A stretch of DNA of 6,449 nucleotides from positions 1 to 6,449 of the forward strand of contig PWHO01000026.1 in NCBI GenBank assembly GCA_003555385.1, read 5' to 3'. Positions 1 to 6,312 of the stretch are shown here, one piece after another. The translations under genes were made by a program, and so were the position numbers. This DNA is from Bacteroidales bacterium. Lineage in GTDB: Bacteria; Bacteroidota; Bacteroidia; Bacteroidales; UBA7960. Below the pieces are notes generated by a model. It saw only the letters and a list, made by a program, of their open reading frames with translations. It searched no databases and was not told where the DNA came from. The first letter of the stretch is position 1, and the number at the start of each line of letters is the position of its first letter.

Positions 1-1
1 A

Positions 2-706
2 GGCACTTTTGTGAACAGCGACCGCCGCGTGCTGCGCGTCCGCAAGGCGGTGGACCCGCCCGGGGAGGCACGGCAGGACTGGCATATTGTGGCTGACATT
101 GCACGCAGAATGGGCAAACCCGTTGGCGATTACACAGATGAGGGCGCAATTTGGGATGAAATTGCACAGACAGCTCCCATTTTTGGCGGCATCAGCTACG
201 AACGATTGGAAAAACAAGGCATACAGTGGCCCTGCCCGGAAAAAAACCACCCCGGCACCGCCACCCTTTTCACCGAAAAGTTCAACACGAAAAACGGCCT
301 GGCCAAACTACACCCGGTCGACTATGCGGCACAGAGCGAAAAGGCCGACAACCAGTATCCTTTCATCCTGAATACCGGAAGGATCCTCTACCAGTATCAC
401 TCCTCCACCATGTCAAGACGCAACAAGGCCCTGACCGACTTCGCCAATGAAGCCTACCTGTTGATCCACCCTGATGATGTGCAAAAACTCGGCCTTTCGG
501 AGGGGCAGAAAGTGAATATCACCTCCAGGCGGGGAACAATCAATTCGGTGGTCCGCAGCAGCAGAGAGGTGCTGCCGGGCGAACTCTTTATGCCGTTTCA
601 TTATGCAGAAGCGCCTGTCAACAAACTGACCAGGGATGAACTGGATCCTTTTTCGAAAATTGCCCCGTTCAAACTTTCGGCAGTTAAAATTGAGCCGGCA
701 CATTGA
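2..706 (+). CDS. fdhF: Formate dehydrogenase alpha (catalytic) subunit, C-terminal part, 5' cut by window edge
   Basis: This is the C-terminal 234 residues of a molybdenum/tungsten bis-MGD enzyme that oxidises formate to CO2. The frame is open to the window edge and reads GTFVNSDRRV, so the GTG at 11 is an internal valine and not a start. The stretch with N5 and R8-R9 followed by VRKAVDPPGEA is typical of the formate dehydrogenase branch, as are GGISYERLEKQGIQWPCP (about residues 62-79) and the following HPGT. Residues about 119-234 form the molybdopterin-dinucleotide-binding domain, with TGR and YHSSTMSRR near the front and MPFHYAEA near 197-204. The N-terminal Fe-S domains and the Cys/Sec ligand lie outside the window, so the electron acceptor (NAD, ferredoxin or hydrogenase partner) cannot be judged. 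The end looks intact. No T-tailed terminator follows. Other bis-MGD oxidoreductases are possible but fit less well. Confidence 0.88.
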   Translation, partial: GTFVNSDRRVLRVRKAVDPPGEARQDWHIVADIARRMGKPVGDYTDEGAIWDEIAQTAPIFGGISYERLEKQGIQWPCPEKNHPGTATLFTEKFNTKNGLAKLHPVDYAAQSEKADNQYPFILNTGRILYQYHSSTMSRRNKALTDFANEAYLLIHPDDVQKLGLSEGQKVNITSRRGTINSVVRSSREVLPGELFMPFHYAEAPVNKLTRDELDPFSKIAPFKLSAVKIEPAH

Positions 707-728
707 CGACCCGCATTTGATAAATTAC

Positions 729-736
729 TATTTTTG
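729..736 (+). promoter_or_regulatory. Candidate Bacteroidota -7 promoter element for nadA
   Basis: TATTTTTG matches the Bacteroidota -7 consensus TAnnTTTG exactly. Transcription would begin near 741-743, leaving a leader of roughly 58 bases before nadA. The -33 element is poor: the nearest TTG (703-705) lies 23 bases upstream instead of about 19. The element sits in an AT-rich run, so a chance match is possible. It overlaps the left arm of the palindrome at 731-765. Confidence 0.4.
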
Positions 737-765
737 TGGTGTTTAAAAATACAACACAACAAAAA
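731..765. repeat. Imperfect 13-bp inverted repeat upstream of nadA, candidate operator
   Basis: The left arm TTTTTGTGGTGTT (731-743) pairs with the right arm AACACAACAAAAA (753-765), with one mismatch (738 against 758) around a 9-base centre. The inner part, GTGTT (739-743) and AACAC (753-757), is a 19-bp palindrome. It covers the -7 element and the predicted transcription start, where a repressor would block transcription. The nad genes of many bacteria are controlled by NAD-sensing repressors such as NrtR or NiaR, so an operator is a reasonable inference, but I cannot match the site to a named motif. It lacks a trailing T tract and is AT-rich, so it is not a convincing terminator for the upstream gene. 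Confidence 0.45.
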
Positions 766-788
766 GGGACGTATATCGTCTGTGCAAT

Positions 789-793
789 GAGGA
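789..793 (+). promoter_or_regulatory. Ribosome binding site of nadA
   Basis: GAGGA lies six bases before the ATG at 800. It is the only clear Shine-Dalgarno-like sequence in front of any gene in this window, and it supports 800 as the nadA start. Confidence 0.55.
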
Positions 794-799
794 AAATAT

Positions 800-1708
800 A
801 TGCATACCGAAAATATTGCTGAAGGGATTATTCGCTTAAAAAAAGAGCGGGATGCCGTTATCCTGGCTCACTACTACCAAATACCTGAAATACAGAATAT
901 TGCTGATCATGTGGGAGATTCATTTGCACTGAGCAGGCTGGCGGCAGAGCTTCCCCATAAGATCATTGTTTTCTGCGGGGTGGATTTCATGGCCGAGAGT
1001 GCCAAGCTGCTGAGCCCGGATAAAACCGTGCTGCTTCCTGTGAAACACGCAGGCTGCCCCATGGCAGACATGGCAACGGACGCTGATGTACGCAAAATGA
1101 AAGCACAGCACCCGGATGCAGCCGTGGTCTCTTATGTAAATTCATCCACCGCAGTGAAGGCAGTCAGTGATATTTGCTGTACCTCTTCCAATGCCATCAA
1201 GGTGATCCGATCCCTCCCCAATGAGAAGATCATTTTTGTGCCGGATAAGAACCTGGGCGGATATGCCGCGGAACAGATCCCGGAAAAAACATTCATCCTC
1301 CACAATGGCTATTGCCCGCCCCACGAAGATGTGATGGCCATTGACGCAAAACTGGCAGGGGAACAACATCCGGATGCACAATTGCTGGTTCATCCCGAAT
1401 GCCGCAAAGAAGTGAGGGACCAGGCCGATTTCATCGGCAGTACCGCACAGATCATCAAATATGCCGGCGAAAGCGACCACAATGAATTTATCATCGGCAC
1501 CGAACAGGGAATCCTCCACCCGCTTCGAACAGCCAACCCGGATAAAACCTTTCACAAGCTGACAGGCCATTTTATTTGCCCCAACATGAAAAAAACCACC
1601 TTAAAGCATCTCCACGAGAGCTTGCAGGAGAACAAGCACGTGATTGAGATTGACCGGGAGATGGCCGAACGGGCCCGCAAGCCACTCGAAAAGATGCTGG
1701 AATGCTGA
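800..1708 (+). CDS. nadA: Quinolinate synthase NadA
   Basis: NadA is a cytoplasmic [4Fe-4S] enzyme that condenses iminoaspartate with dihydroxyacetone phosphate to give quinolinate. The 302-residue protein is full length for the short bacterial type. The three cluster ligands are recognisable: C86 in HAGCPMADM, C172 in HNGYCPPHE and C260 in FICPNMKKT, with spacings of 86 and 88 residues as in known NadA proteins. Other conserved pieces are AHYYQIPE (24-30, H24 and Y26 at the active site), GVDFMAESAK (60-69), SYVNSS (111-116), PDKNLGG (148-154) and HPEC (198-201). The ATG at 800 follows a GAGGA ribosome site. It is the first gene of nadA-nadB-nadC and is separated from nadB by 88 bases. A possible operator-promoter lies at 729-765, and a small hairpin spans its stop codon. 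The exposed cluster makes the enzyme oxygen-sensitive, which suits an anaerobe. Confidence 0.97.
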   Translation: MHTENIAEGIIRLKKERDAVILAHYYQIPEIQNIADHVGDSFALSRLAAELPHKIIVFCGVDFMAESAKLLSPDKTVLLPVKHAGCPMADMATDADVRKMKAQHPDAAVVSYVNSSTAVKAVSDICCTSSNAIKVIRSLPNEKIIFVPDKNLGGYAAEQIPEKTFILHNGYCPPHEDVMAIDAKLAGEQHPDAQLLVHPECRKEVRDQADFIGSTAQIIKYAGESDHNEFIIGTEQGILHPLRTANPDKTFHKLTGHFICPNMKKTTLKHLHESLQENKHVIEIDREMAERARKPLEKMLEC

Positions 1709-1721
1709 TCACGCATCAGCA
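1703..1721 (+). repeat. Perfect 7-bp hairpin spanning the nadA stop codon
   Basis: TGCTGAT (1703-1709) is followed by a 5-base loop and its exact complement ATCAGCA (1715-1721). The TGA stop of nadA (1706-1708) lies inside the left stem. No T run follows, so it does not look like an intrinsic terminator. It could affect mRNA stability or processing between nadA and nadB, or be a chance palindrome. Confidence 0.4.
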
Positions 1722-1754
1722 CTGCCCGCATAACGGTACCAAAATATACAAATG

Positions 1755-1775
1755 ACCGCCTGACCCGCAAGCGGT
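1755..1775 (+). repeat. Weak 5-bp inverted repeat upstream of nadB
   Basis: ACCGC (1755-1759) and GCGGT (1771-1775) flank an 11-base loop in the nadA-nadB spacer. The stem is GC-rich but short, and no T tract follows. I see no TAnnTTTG promoter in the spacer (1709-1796), so nadB is probably read from the nadA promoter. The repeat may be accidental. Confidence 0.2.
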
Positions 1776-1796
1776 GAACTACCAACACTTATACCT

Positions 1797-3338
1797 ATGC
1801 GCCGTTACATCTTCGATAAAGACCCGGGCACAATGCCATCCAAAAGCTACGACGTGGTGATTGCCGGTGGCGGACTGGCGGGATTGTACACGGCGCTTTC
1901 ACTGGATAAGGAGCTTTCCTGTGCCATCCTGGTCAAAGATGAACTGTTTACCTGCAATTCTTCCCTTGCCCAGGGCGGGATCGCAGCAGTTACCCGCGAG
2001 GAAGATGACACCGCCCGGCACCTGGAAGACACCCTGAAAGCCGGGGGCCCTGTTACCAATGAACGGATGGCCCGCAAGATGATTGAAAAAGGGGCTGCTG
2101 AAGTTATCCGGTTGACTGATTTCGGGGTCAGGTACGACACCAGTGCCGACGGTCACTGGTACAGCACCCGTGAGGGTGGCCACACCAAAGACCGGGTGCT
2201 GCATTGCGGGGGAGATGCCACCGGTCATCACATGATCGGCAAACTGGTGGATGCCATCAGGCAGCGGGGCAACATCGATATTTTGGAAAACCATTTCATG
2301 ATTGATGTGGTTACCAGTGATCGCGAGGAGGTATGCGGCATGGTGGTGTATGGGCAGGATTATACATTCCTTTCCGCACCCAGGGTGGTGATCGCCACCG
2401 GGGGAATCGGGGCACTGTACCAGCATACCACCAACCAGGAAGGCATTACCGGCGACGGGATCGCAGCCGCGATGCGTGCCGGGGCAAAAACATGCCACAT
2501 GGAATTCGTACAATTCCACCCCTCTGCCTTCTACAACAAGAAATCCGGAAAATCCTCTTTCCTCATATCTGAAGCCGTGAGGGGAGAAGGCGGCATACTG
2601 CGCAACGAAAACGGTGAAGCCTTCATGGAGGGTCGTCATCCCATGAAAGACCTGGCTCCCCGTGATGTGGTGGCCCGGGAGATCTTCCGGGAGATGGAAA
2701 AACACCAACGCCCCTGCGTATACCTGGATATCACCTCACGGGGCCGTGACTACCTGTCAAAACGCTTTCCGAACATTTTTGAGCGCTGCCGTGCGCAGGG
2801 AATAGACATCAGCAAAGAGTGGATCCCCGTTGCCCCGGTGCAGCATTATTTTATGGGCGGTATACGTACGGACGAACACGCACAAACAAACCTCAAAGGA
2901 CTATACGCCTGCGGAGAAGCAGCATGCACAGGGGTACACGGTGCCAACAGGCTCGCCAGCAACTCCCTGCTTGAATGTGTCTTTTTTGCCAGGCAGTGTG
3001 CCACCCATATCAACCACAACCCCCTGACAACGCCATTGCTTCCCGATATCAGGCTTCCTGAAAAAAAGAGGAACCTGGAAGATGTGGAAGCCATGCGCAG
3101 CCAGGTCCGGCAAAATATGCAAAAATACGGCGGGATCGTCCGGAACCAGTACGGTCTGCTCCAGGGGCTGCGCACCATCAACTGCACCATCCGGAGGCTG
3201 GATGAGGTCACCCTGCGCCCCCCGGAGGAAACCAGTGTTTTCAATATGGCCCTGGTAGCAAGGGAGGTCCTGTCATCCGCACTGGAAAGACAGGAAAGCA
3301 CCGGGGCACACTATCGTGAAGATCAATCACCCATTTAA
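1797..3338 (+). CDS. nadB: L-aspartate oxidase NadB
   Basis: NadB is an FAD enzyme that oxidises L-aspartate to iminoaspartate, the substrate of NadA, passing electrons to oxygen or fumarate. The protein has 513 residues (E. coli 540). The dinucleotide motif GGGLAG is at 24-29, SSLAQGGIAA at 55-64 and REGGHTKDRVLH at 125-136. The active-site set of the family is present: E126, H241 in QFHPSA, R289 in APRDVVA and H350 in VQHYFMGG. The FAD-binding GVHGANRLASNSLLE is at 379-393, followed by a helical C-terminal domain. Succinate dehydrogenase and fumarate reductase flavoproteins share this fold, but the nadA and nadC neighbours settle the call. The start is uncertain: ATG 1797 gives about 12 residues more than usual before the FAD motif, and the in-frame ATG at 1833 fits the family as well. 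Neither has a Shine-Dalgarno. The nadC start lies 12 bases after its stop. Confidence 0.96.
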   Translation: MRRYIFDKDPGTMPSKSYDVVIAGGGLAGLYTALSLDKELSCAILVKDELFTCNSSLAQGGIAAVTREEDDTARHLEDTLKAGGPVTNERMARKMIEKGAAEVIRLTDFGVRYDTSADGHWYSTREGGHTKDRVLHCGGDATGHHMIGKLVDAIRQRGNIDILENHFMIDVVTSDREEVCGMVVYGQDYTFLSAPRVVIATGGIGALYQHTTNQEGITGDGIAAAMRAGAKTCHMEFVQFHPSAFYNKKSGKSSFLISEAVRGEGGILRNENGEAFMEGRHPMKDLAPRDVVAREIFREMEKHQRPCVYLDITSRGRDYLSKRFPNIFERCRAQGIDISKEWIPVAPVQHYFMGGIRTDEHAQTNLKGLYACGEAACTGVHGANRLASNSLLECVFFARQCATHINHNPLTTPLLPDIRLPEKKRNLEDVEAMRSQVRQNMQKYGGIVRNQYGLLQGLRTINCTIRRLDEVTLRPPEETSVFNMALVAREVLSSALERQESTGAHYREDQSPI

Positions 3339-3350
3339 AGCTAACTGCAT

Positions 3351-4196
3351 ATGCATAATTACATATACCTGGATCGCCTTATCGCCCAGTCTTTGGCAGA
3401 AGACCTGGGGTCAGGCGACATCACCACCAATAGTGTAGTGCCCCCGGAAACCAAAATCAGCGGGCGGTTTACCATGAAGGAAGAAGGTGTGGTATGCGGA
3501 CTGGCCGTGGCCCAAAGGGTTTTCCCCCAGCTTGACCCGGACATCCGTTTTACCCCCCGCGGCAAGGACGGCGACAAGATGAAGGCCGGCAGCGTGATCG
3601 CTGAAATCAGCGGACCTGCAGCGGGCATTCTCAGCGGCGAAAGGCTGGCCCTTAATTTTCTTCAGCGATTGTCAGGGATCGCCACCAAAACACAGAGCCT
3701 GGTCAACCAGGTTGCCGGCACCGGCACAAAGATCGTGGACACCCGGAAAACCACACCCGGTCTGCGTATCCTGGAAAAATACGCGGTGCGGACGGGCGGA
3801 GGCCAAAACCACCGGATGAACCTGGCCGACGGCGTCCTGATCAAGGATAACCACATCAGGGCAGCCGGGGGGATCACCACTGCCATTGAGGCTGCCCGCA
3901 AAAAGGCACCACGGACCCTGAAAATTGAAGTCGAGGCAGAATCAATCCGGGAGGTTGAGGAAGCCCTGAGAGCCGGCGCCGACATCATCATGCTGGACAA
4001 TATGCAAACAGAACTGATGGCAGAAGCCGTGAAACTGATCAACGGGAGAGCCCTGGCAGAAGCCTCAGGAAACATGGATAACAGGGATCTGCTGGAGGTG
4101 GCCAATACCGGGGTAGACATGATCTCACTGGGCGCCCTGACGCACAGTGTCCGCGCACTTGATATCAGCCTCAAATTTGACAAACCGGAGATCTGA
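3351..4196 (+). CDS. nadC: Nicotinate-nucleotide pyrophosphorylase (carboxylating), quinolinate phosphoribosyltransferase NadC
   Basis: NadC converts quinolinate and PRPP to nicotinate mononucleotide, CO2 and pyrophosphate, the last step of the de novo branch. Its 281 residues match the usual length. The N-terminal domain carries EDLGSGDITT (17-26). The alpha/beta barrel has GERLALNFLQRLSGIAT (96-112, R98), VDTRKTTPGLR (129-139, R132 and K133), RTGGGQNHR (147-155, H154 and R155), DGVLIKDNHI (160-169, K165), KIEVEAES (191-198, E195), MLDNM (214-218, D216), EASGNM (237-242) and GVDMISLGALTHS (254-266). These are the phosphate-, quinolinate- and PRPP-contacting residues of the family. The start at 3351 has no clear Shine-Dalgarno and lies 12 bases after the nadB stop, so the two genes are almost certainly cotranscribed. 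The stop codon touches that of the convergent lipoprotein gene, leaving no room for a terminator between them. Confidence 0.97.
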   Translation: MHNYIYLDRLIAQSLAEDLGSGDITTNSVVPPETKISGRFTMKEEGVVCGLAVAQRVFPQLDPDIRFTPRGKDGDKMKAGSVIAEISGPAAGILSGERLALNFLQRLSGIATKTQSLVNQVAGTGTKIVDTRKTTPGLRILEKYAVRTGGGQNHRMNLADGVLIKDNHIRAAGGITTAIEAARKKAPRTLKIEVEAESIREVEEALRAGADIIMLDNMQTELMAEAVKLINGRALAEASGNMDNRDLLEVANTGVDMISLGALTHSVRALDISLKFDKPEI

Positions 4197-4199
4197 TCA
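4194..4199. other. TGATCA hexamer providing both convergent stop codons
   Basis: TGA at 4194-4196 ends nadC on the + strand. TCA at 4197-4199 reads TGA on the - strand and ends the lipoprotein gene. The hexamer is its own reverse complement, so the two coding regions abut with zero bases between them. Any terminator for either transcript has to lie within the other gene, and I could not find a stem followed by a T run on either side. Confidence 0.85.
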
Positions 4200-5042
4200 C
4201 TCCGCGACAGCCAGTTGAAACACAGCACGGAAGGTTTGGGTCCTTTGCAGCACATCCAGGCTGGCCGTTCTTCCGGGTCCGCCATCGCCACGGCCCTGCC
4301 TGTCACCCGGCCATCCCATTACCGTTTCATCACGCCTTCCTGGCACCGGCCTGTAAAGTCCGCTGCCACGAGGCCCTTCAGCCATCTCCTGCCCCATATA
4401 GATGCCAAGCACCGAAATACCAATGGCCATGGCATCCCTTGCTGCCGGACCAGCCACCCCCCCGGGGAACGAGCGTAGCGGAATAACTGCCCAGTAATAC
4501 ATGTTTTCCGATTCATCCATCTGCATCCTCACCATCGCACCACCGGGATGAAGGTGGTCGACCGGCCCGCTCTCCAGCCCGGAAAAACCCGCCATATACA
4601 TGGTTGTCCGCTCAGCCAGTGCACTATTTACGGCAACAGGGCGGGAACCCTGCCCGCCCGACAAGGGCATCTGTACGGCCTCTGCTGCACTTTCATTATC
4701 AGCGTAGTAAGGAAAAAGTATTGCCATATGCGATTCCTCCCTGCCCAGGGTATCGAAATCGAGCTGTACCCCGGCACGCAACATTTTCAGCTGTGTGGTC
4801 CTGTCAGCCGTCTTCAGGTAAATGTAGAGGTTTTCGTTGTCATTGGAAATGGCATAGTTCAGGGTCCCTGAAGGATCCTGCTCAGCCGAAGTTTCCCAGT
4901 GAAGCGGGATCATATCGGATTGCAAAGCGGCCGGCTGCCATTGGCTCTGATAGATGACTTTTTTTTGAGAACATCCGGCAGCCAGCAGCATAAACAAAAC
5001 CAGCAGGGAAAGTTGTCCGGGCAAGCGCCTGTATTTGTGCAT
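4197..5042 (-). CDS. Uncharacterised lipoprotein with Gly/Arg/Pro-rich C-terminal segment
   Basis: The function is unknown. The 281-residue protein begins with a basic stretch, a hydrophobic segment (about 11-22) and the lipobox LAAGC (20-24), so it should be cleaved before C24, lipidated and anchored in the inner or outer membrane. Residues about 49-111 contain LNYAISNDNENLYIYLKT, LRAGVQLDFDTLG and MAILFPY. I associate this pattern with unnamed Bacteroidota lipoproteins; the ND..NLYIYL strand resembles a beta-sandwich, carbohydrate-binding-like module, but that is weak. Residues about 182-214 include YYWAVIPLRSF and AIGISVLG, probably further beta strands. A Gly/Arg/Pro-rich stretch (about 223-258) follows, and the protein ends in FRAVFQLAVAE. 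No catalytic motif is visible. It is monocistronic, convergent to nadC and divergent from meaB, with a candidate -7 element at 5066-5073 but no Shine-Dalgarno. Confidence 0.8.
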   Translation of the reverse strand: MHKYRRLPGQLSLLVLFMLLAAGCSQKKVIYQSQWQPAALQSDMIPLHWETSAEQDPSGTLNYAISNDNENLYIYLKTADRTTQLKMLRAGVQLDFDTLGREESHMAILFPYYADNESAAEAVQMPLSGGQGSRPVAVNSALAERTTMYMAGFSGLESGPVDHLHPGGAMVRMQMDESENMYYWAVIPLRSFPGGVAGPAARDAMAIGISVLGIYMGQEMAEGPRGSGLYRPVPGRRDETVMGWPGDRQGRGDGGPGRTASLDVLQRTQTFRAVFQLAVAE

Positions 5043-5065
5043 GATATCAGGGAATTGGTGTAGCC

Positions 5066-5073
5066 CAAATTTA
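5066..5073 (-). promoter_or_regulatory. Candidate -7 promoter element of the lipoprotein gene
   Basis: On the - strand this reads TAAATTTG, an exact TAnnTTTG match, 23 bases upstream of the ATG at 5042. The start site would fall near 5060, giving a leader of under 20 bases. A TTTG (5090-5087 on the - strand) lies upstream with a spacer of only 13 bases, too short for a standard -33 element. Confidence 0.45.
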
Positions 5074-5106
5074 CGATATTTTTTCTCAAACCGTATGCCG
5101 CCTGCA

Positions 5107-5140
5107 AATAAAACCGACCTTTCCGGGACAGGTTTTTATT
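5107..5140. repeat. Imperfect inverted repeat in the lipoprotein/meaB divergent promoter region
   Basis: AATAAAACC (5107-5115) pairs with GGTTTTTATT (5131-5140), with one bulged T, around a 15-base loop. The repeat lies directly upstream of the meaB -7 element and fills its spacer. It could be an operator, or a hairpin stopping + strand transcripts that read through antisense to the lipoprotein gene, since the right arm is T-rich. Both roles are inference. Confidence 0.3.
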
Positions 5141-5147
5141 ACCTTTG
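5140..5147 (+). promoter_or_regulatory. Candidate -7 promoter element of meaB
   Basis: TACCTTTG is an exact match to TAnnTTTG, 25 bases upstream of the ATG at 5173. The predicted start site near 5152-5155 leaves a leader of about 20 bases, typical of Bacteroidota. The -33 region (TTTCC from 5120, spacer about 17) is only a partial match. The element lies downstream of the more distal in-frame ATGs at 5035, 5041 and 5095, which supports 5173 as the meaB start. Confidence 0.5.
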
Positions 5148-5172
5148 TAGTTCATCACATGGCAGCTTGCAT

Positions 5173-6312
5173 ATGGTTGACAAAGCGGATAATACACGAA
5201 AGGTCAGATCTTCGGCACTGAAAGTCAATAAGGGGATTGAGCAACCCTCATCTCTGAACGACCGGGCGGCGGACAGTTTCCGGATTCGCAAAAGGCCGGT
5301 ACTCAAACCGGAAGATTATGTAAAAGGGATCGTGGCCGGAGACCGCGTCATGCTCAGCCGCGCCATCACGCTGATTGAAAGCTCACTGAGCAGTCATTAC
5401 GCCCTGGGGCAAAAGGTCATTGAACAGTGTATACCCCACTCGGGAAAATCCTTGCGTGTGGGAATCACCGGGGTTCCCGGTGCAGGAAAGAGCACGTTTA
5501 TTGAAGCCATGGGGCAATACCTGATCGGTCGTGGCCATAAAATTGCCGTACTGGCCGTTGACCCCAGCAGTGAAGTGACCAAAGGAAGCATCCTTGGGGA
5601 TAAAACAAGGATGGAAAAACTTTCCGTGGATGAAAACGCCTTTATCCGCCCCTCCCCTTCTGCAGGATCACTGGGCGGCGTGGCCCGTAAAACCAGAGAG
5701 ATTATCATCCTGTGCGAAGCAGCCGGGTATGACGTTGTTTTTGTGGAAACAGTGGGTGTGGGTCAATCGGAGGTGGCCGTACATTCCATGGTTGACTTTT
5801 TCCTGCTGCTGATGCTGGCCGGTGCCGGTGATGAGCTCCAGGGGATCAAACGGGGGATCATCGAAATGTGTGATGCCATGGTGATCAACAAAGCCGACGG
5901 GGACAACCGGAATAAAGCCCTTTCTGCCCGTTCACAATACGCAAACGCCCTTCACCTCTTCCCCCCGCCCCCTACGGGCTGGACCCCTGAGGTCACCACC
6001 TGCTCATCCATCGAAAAAACCGGAATTGGCCATGTCTGGGAGATCATCCGTAAGTTTGAGCAGATGATGAAGGAAAAGGGACACTTCGCGGAGAAAAGAA
6101 TCAGGCAGCAGCGCTATCGCCTATACGAAACCATCAATCAGTCGCTCAAAGATCATTTCTACAATGATCCCGTTATCGTGAAGGAACTGGAAAAAGCAGA
6201 AGAAGACATGGCCTCCCAAAAGATGACCTCATTCCAGGCCGCCACGCATTTACTGGACACTTATTTTGGCAGATACGAAATGCCTGACCCTCCCTCAGCT
6301 GACACCACATGA
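5173..6312 (+). CDS. meaB: Methylmalonyl-CoA mutase-associated GTPase MeaB (G3E/ArgK family)
   Basis: MeaB is a cytoplasmic GTPase that loads and protects adenosylcobalamin on methylmalonyl-CoA mutase, an enzyme of the succinate-propionate route. The mutase genes are not in the window. From ATG 5173 the protein has 379 residues, slightly long for the family because of a polar N-terminus (1-40). Walker A GVPGAGKST is at 100-108, VLAVDPSS at 126-133, GSILGDKTRM at 138-147, RPSPSAGSLGGVARKT at 159-174, VETVGVGQSE at 191-200, GAGDELQGIKRGI at 217-229 and the guanine-specificity motif NKAD at 239-242. A helical C-terminal arm (about 285-366) matches the dimerisation region. The frame is open to an ATG at 5035, but that start lies upstream of the promoter element at 5140 and its extra 46 residues look unlike the family. 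The stop codon overlaps the next start (ATGA), suggesting translational coupling. ArgK/YgfD proteins belong to the same family. Confidence 0.95.
   Translation: MVDKADNTRKVRSSALKVNKGIEQPSSLNDRAADSFRIRKRPVLKPEDYVKGIVAGDRVMLSRAITLIESSLSSHYALGQKVIEQCIPHSGKSLRVGITGVPGAGKSTFIEAMGQYLIGRGHKIAVLAVDPSSEVTKGSILGDKTRMEKLSVDENAFIRPSPSAGSLGGVARKTREIIILCEAAGYDVVFVETVGVGQSEVAVHSMVDFFLLLMLAGAGDELQGIKRGIIEMCDAMVINKADGDNRNKALSARSQYANALHLFPPPPTGWTPEVTTCSSIEKTGIGHVWEIIRKFEQMMKEKGHFAEKRIRQQRYRLYETINQSLKDHFYNDPVIVKELEKAEEDMASQKMTSFQAATHLLDTYFGRYEMPDPPSADTT

Noticed and set aside
11..13. GTG as the true start of the first gene
   Set aside because: The frame continues upstream as GTF, completing the conserved GTFVNSDRR stretch of formate dehydrogenase, so the gene is cut by the window edge.
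731..775. Intrinsic terminator after the formate dehydrogenase gene
   Set aside because: The hairpin is AT-rich and is followed by GGGAC, not a T run; its position over a -7 element suits an operator better.
1899..2708. A 269-codon open frame on the - strand inside nadB
   Set aside because: It lies wholly antisense to a NadB with all active-site residues, and its translation shows no recognisable domain.
1797..3338. Succinate dehydrogenase or fumarate reductase flavoprotein instead of NadB
   Set aside because: The length, the REGGH and GVHGANRLASNSLLE forms and the flanking nadA and nadC fit L-aspartate oxidase; no sdhB or sdhC gene is nearby.
3662..4306. A 214-codon open frame on the - strand across nadC and the end of the lipoprotein gene
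   Set aside because: It is antisense to conserved nadC sequence and frame-shifted against the lipoprotein; the product is Ser/Arg/Ala-rich with no domain.
4604..4957. A 117-codon open frame on the + strand opposite the lipoprotein gene
   Set aside because: The opposite strand has a lipobox, a promoter element and conserved blocks; this frame has only Arg/Pro-rich, antisense-like composition.
5035..5172. Longer N-terminus for MeaB from ATG 5035
   Set aside because: It overlaps the lipoprotein start and lies upstream of the TACCTTTG element at 5140; the extra 46 residues resemble translated promoter DNA.
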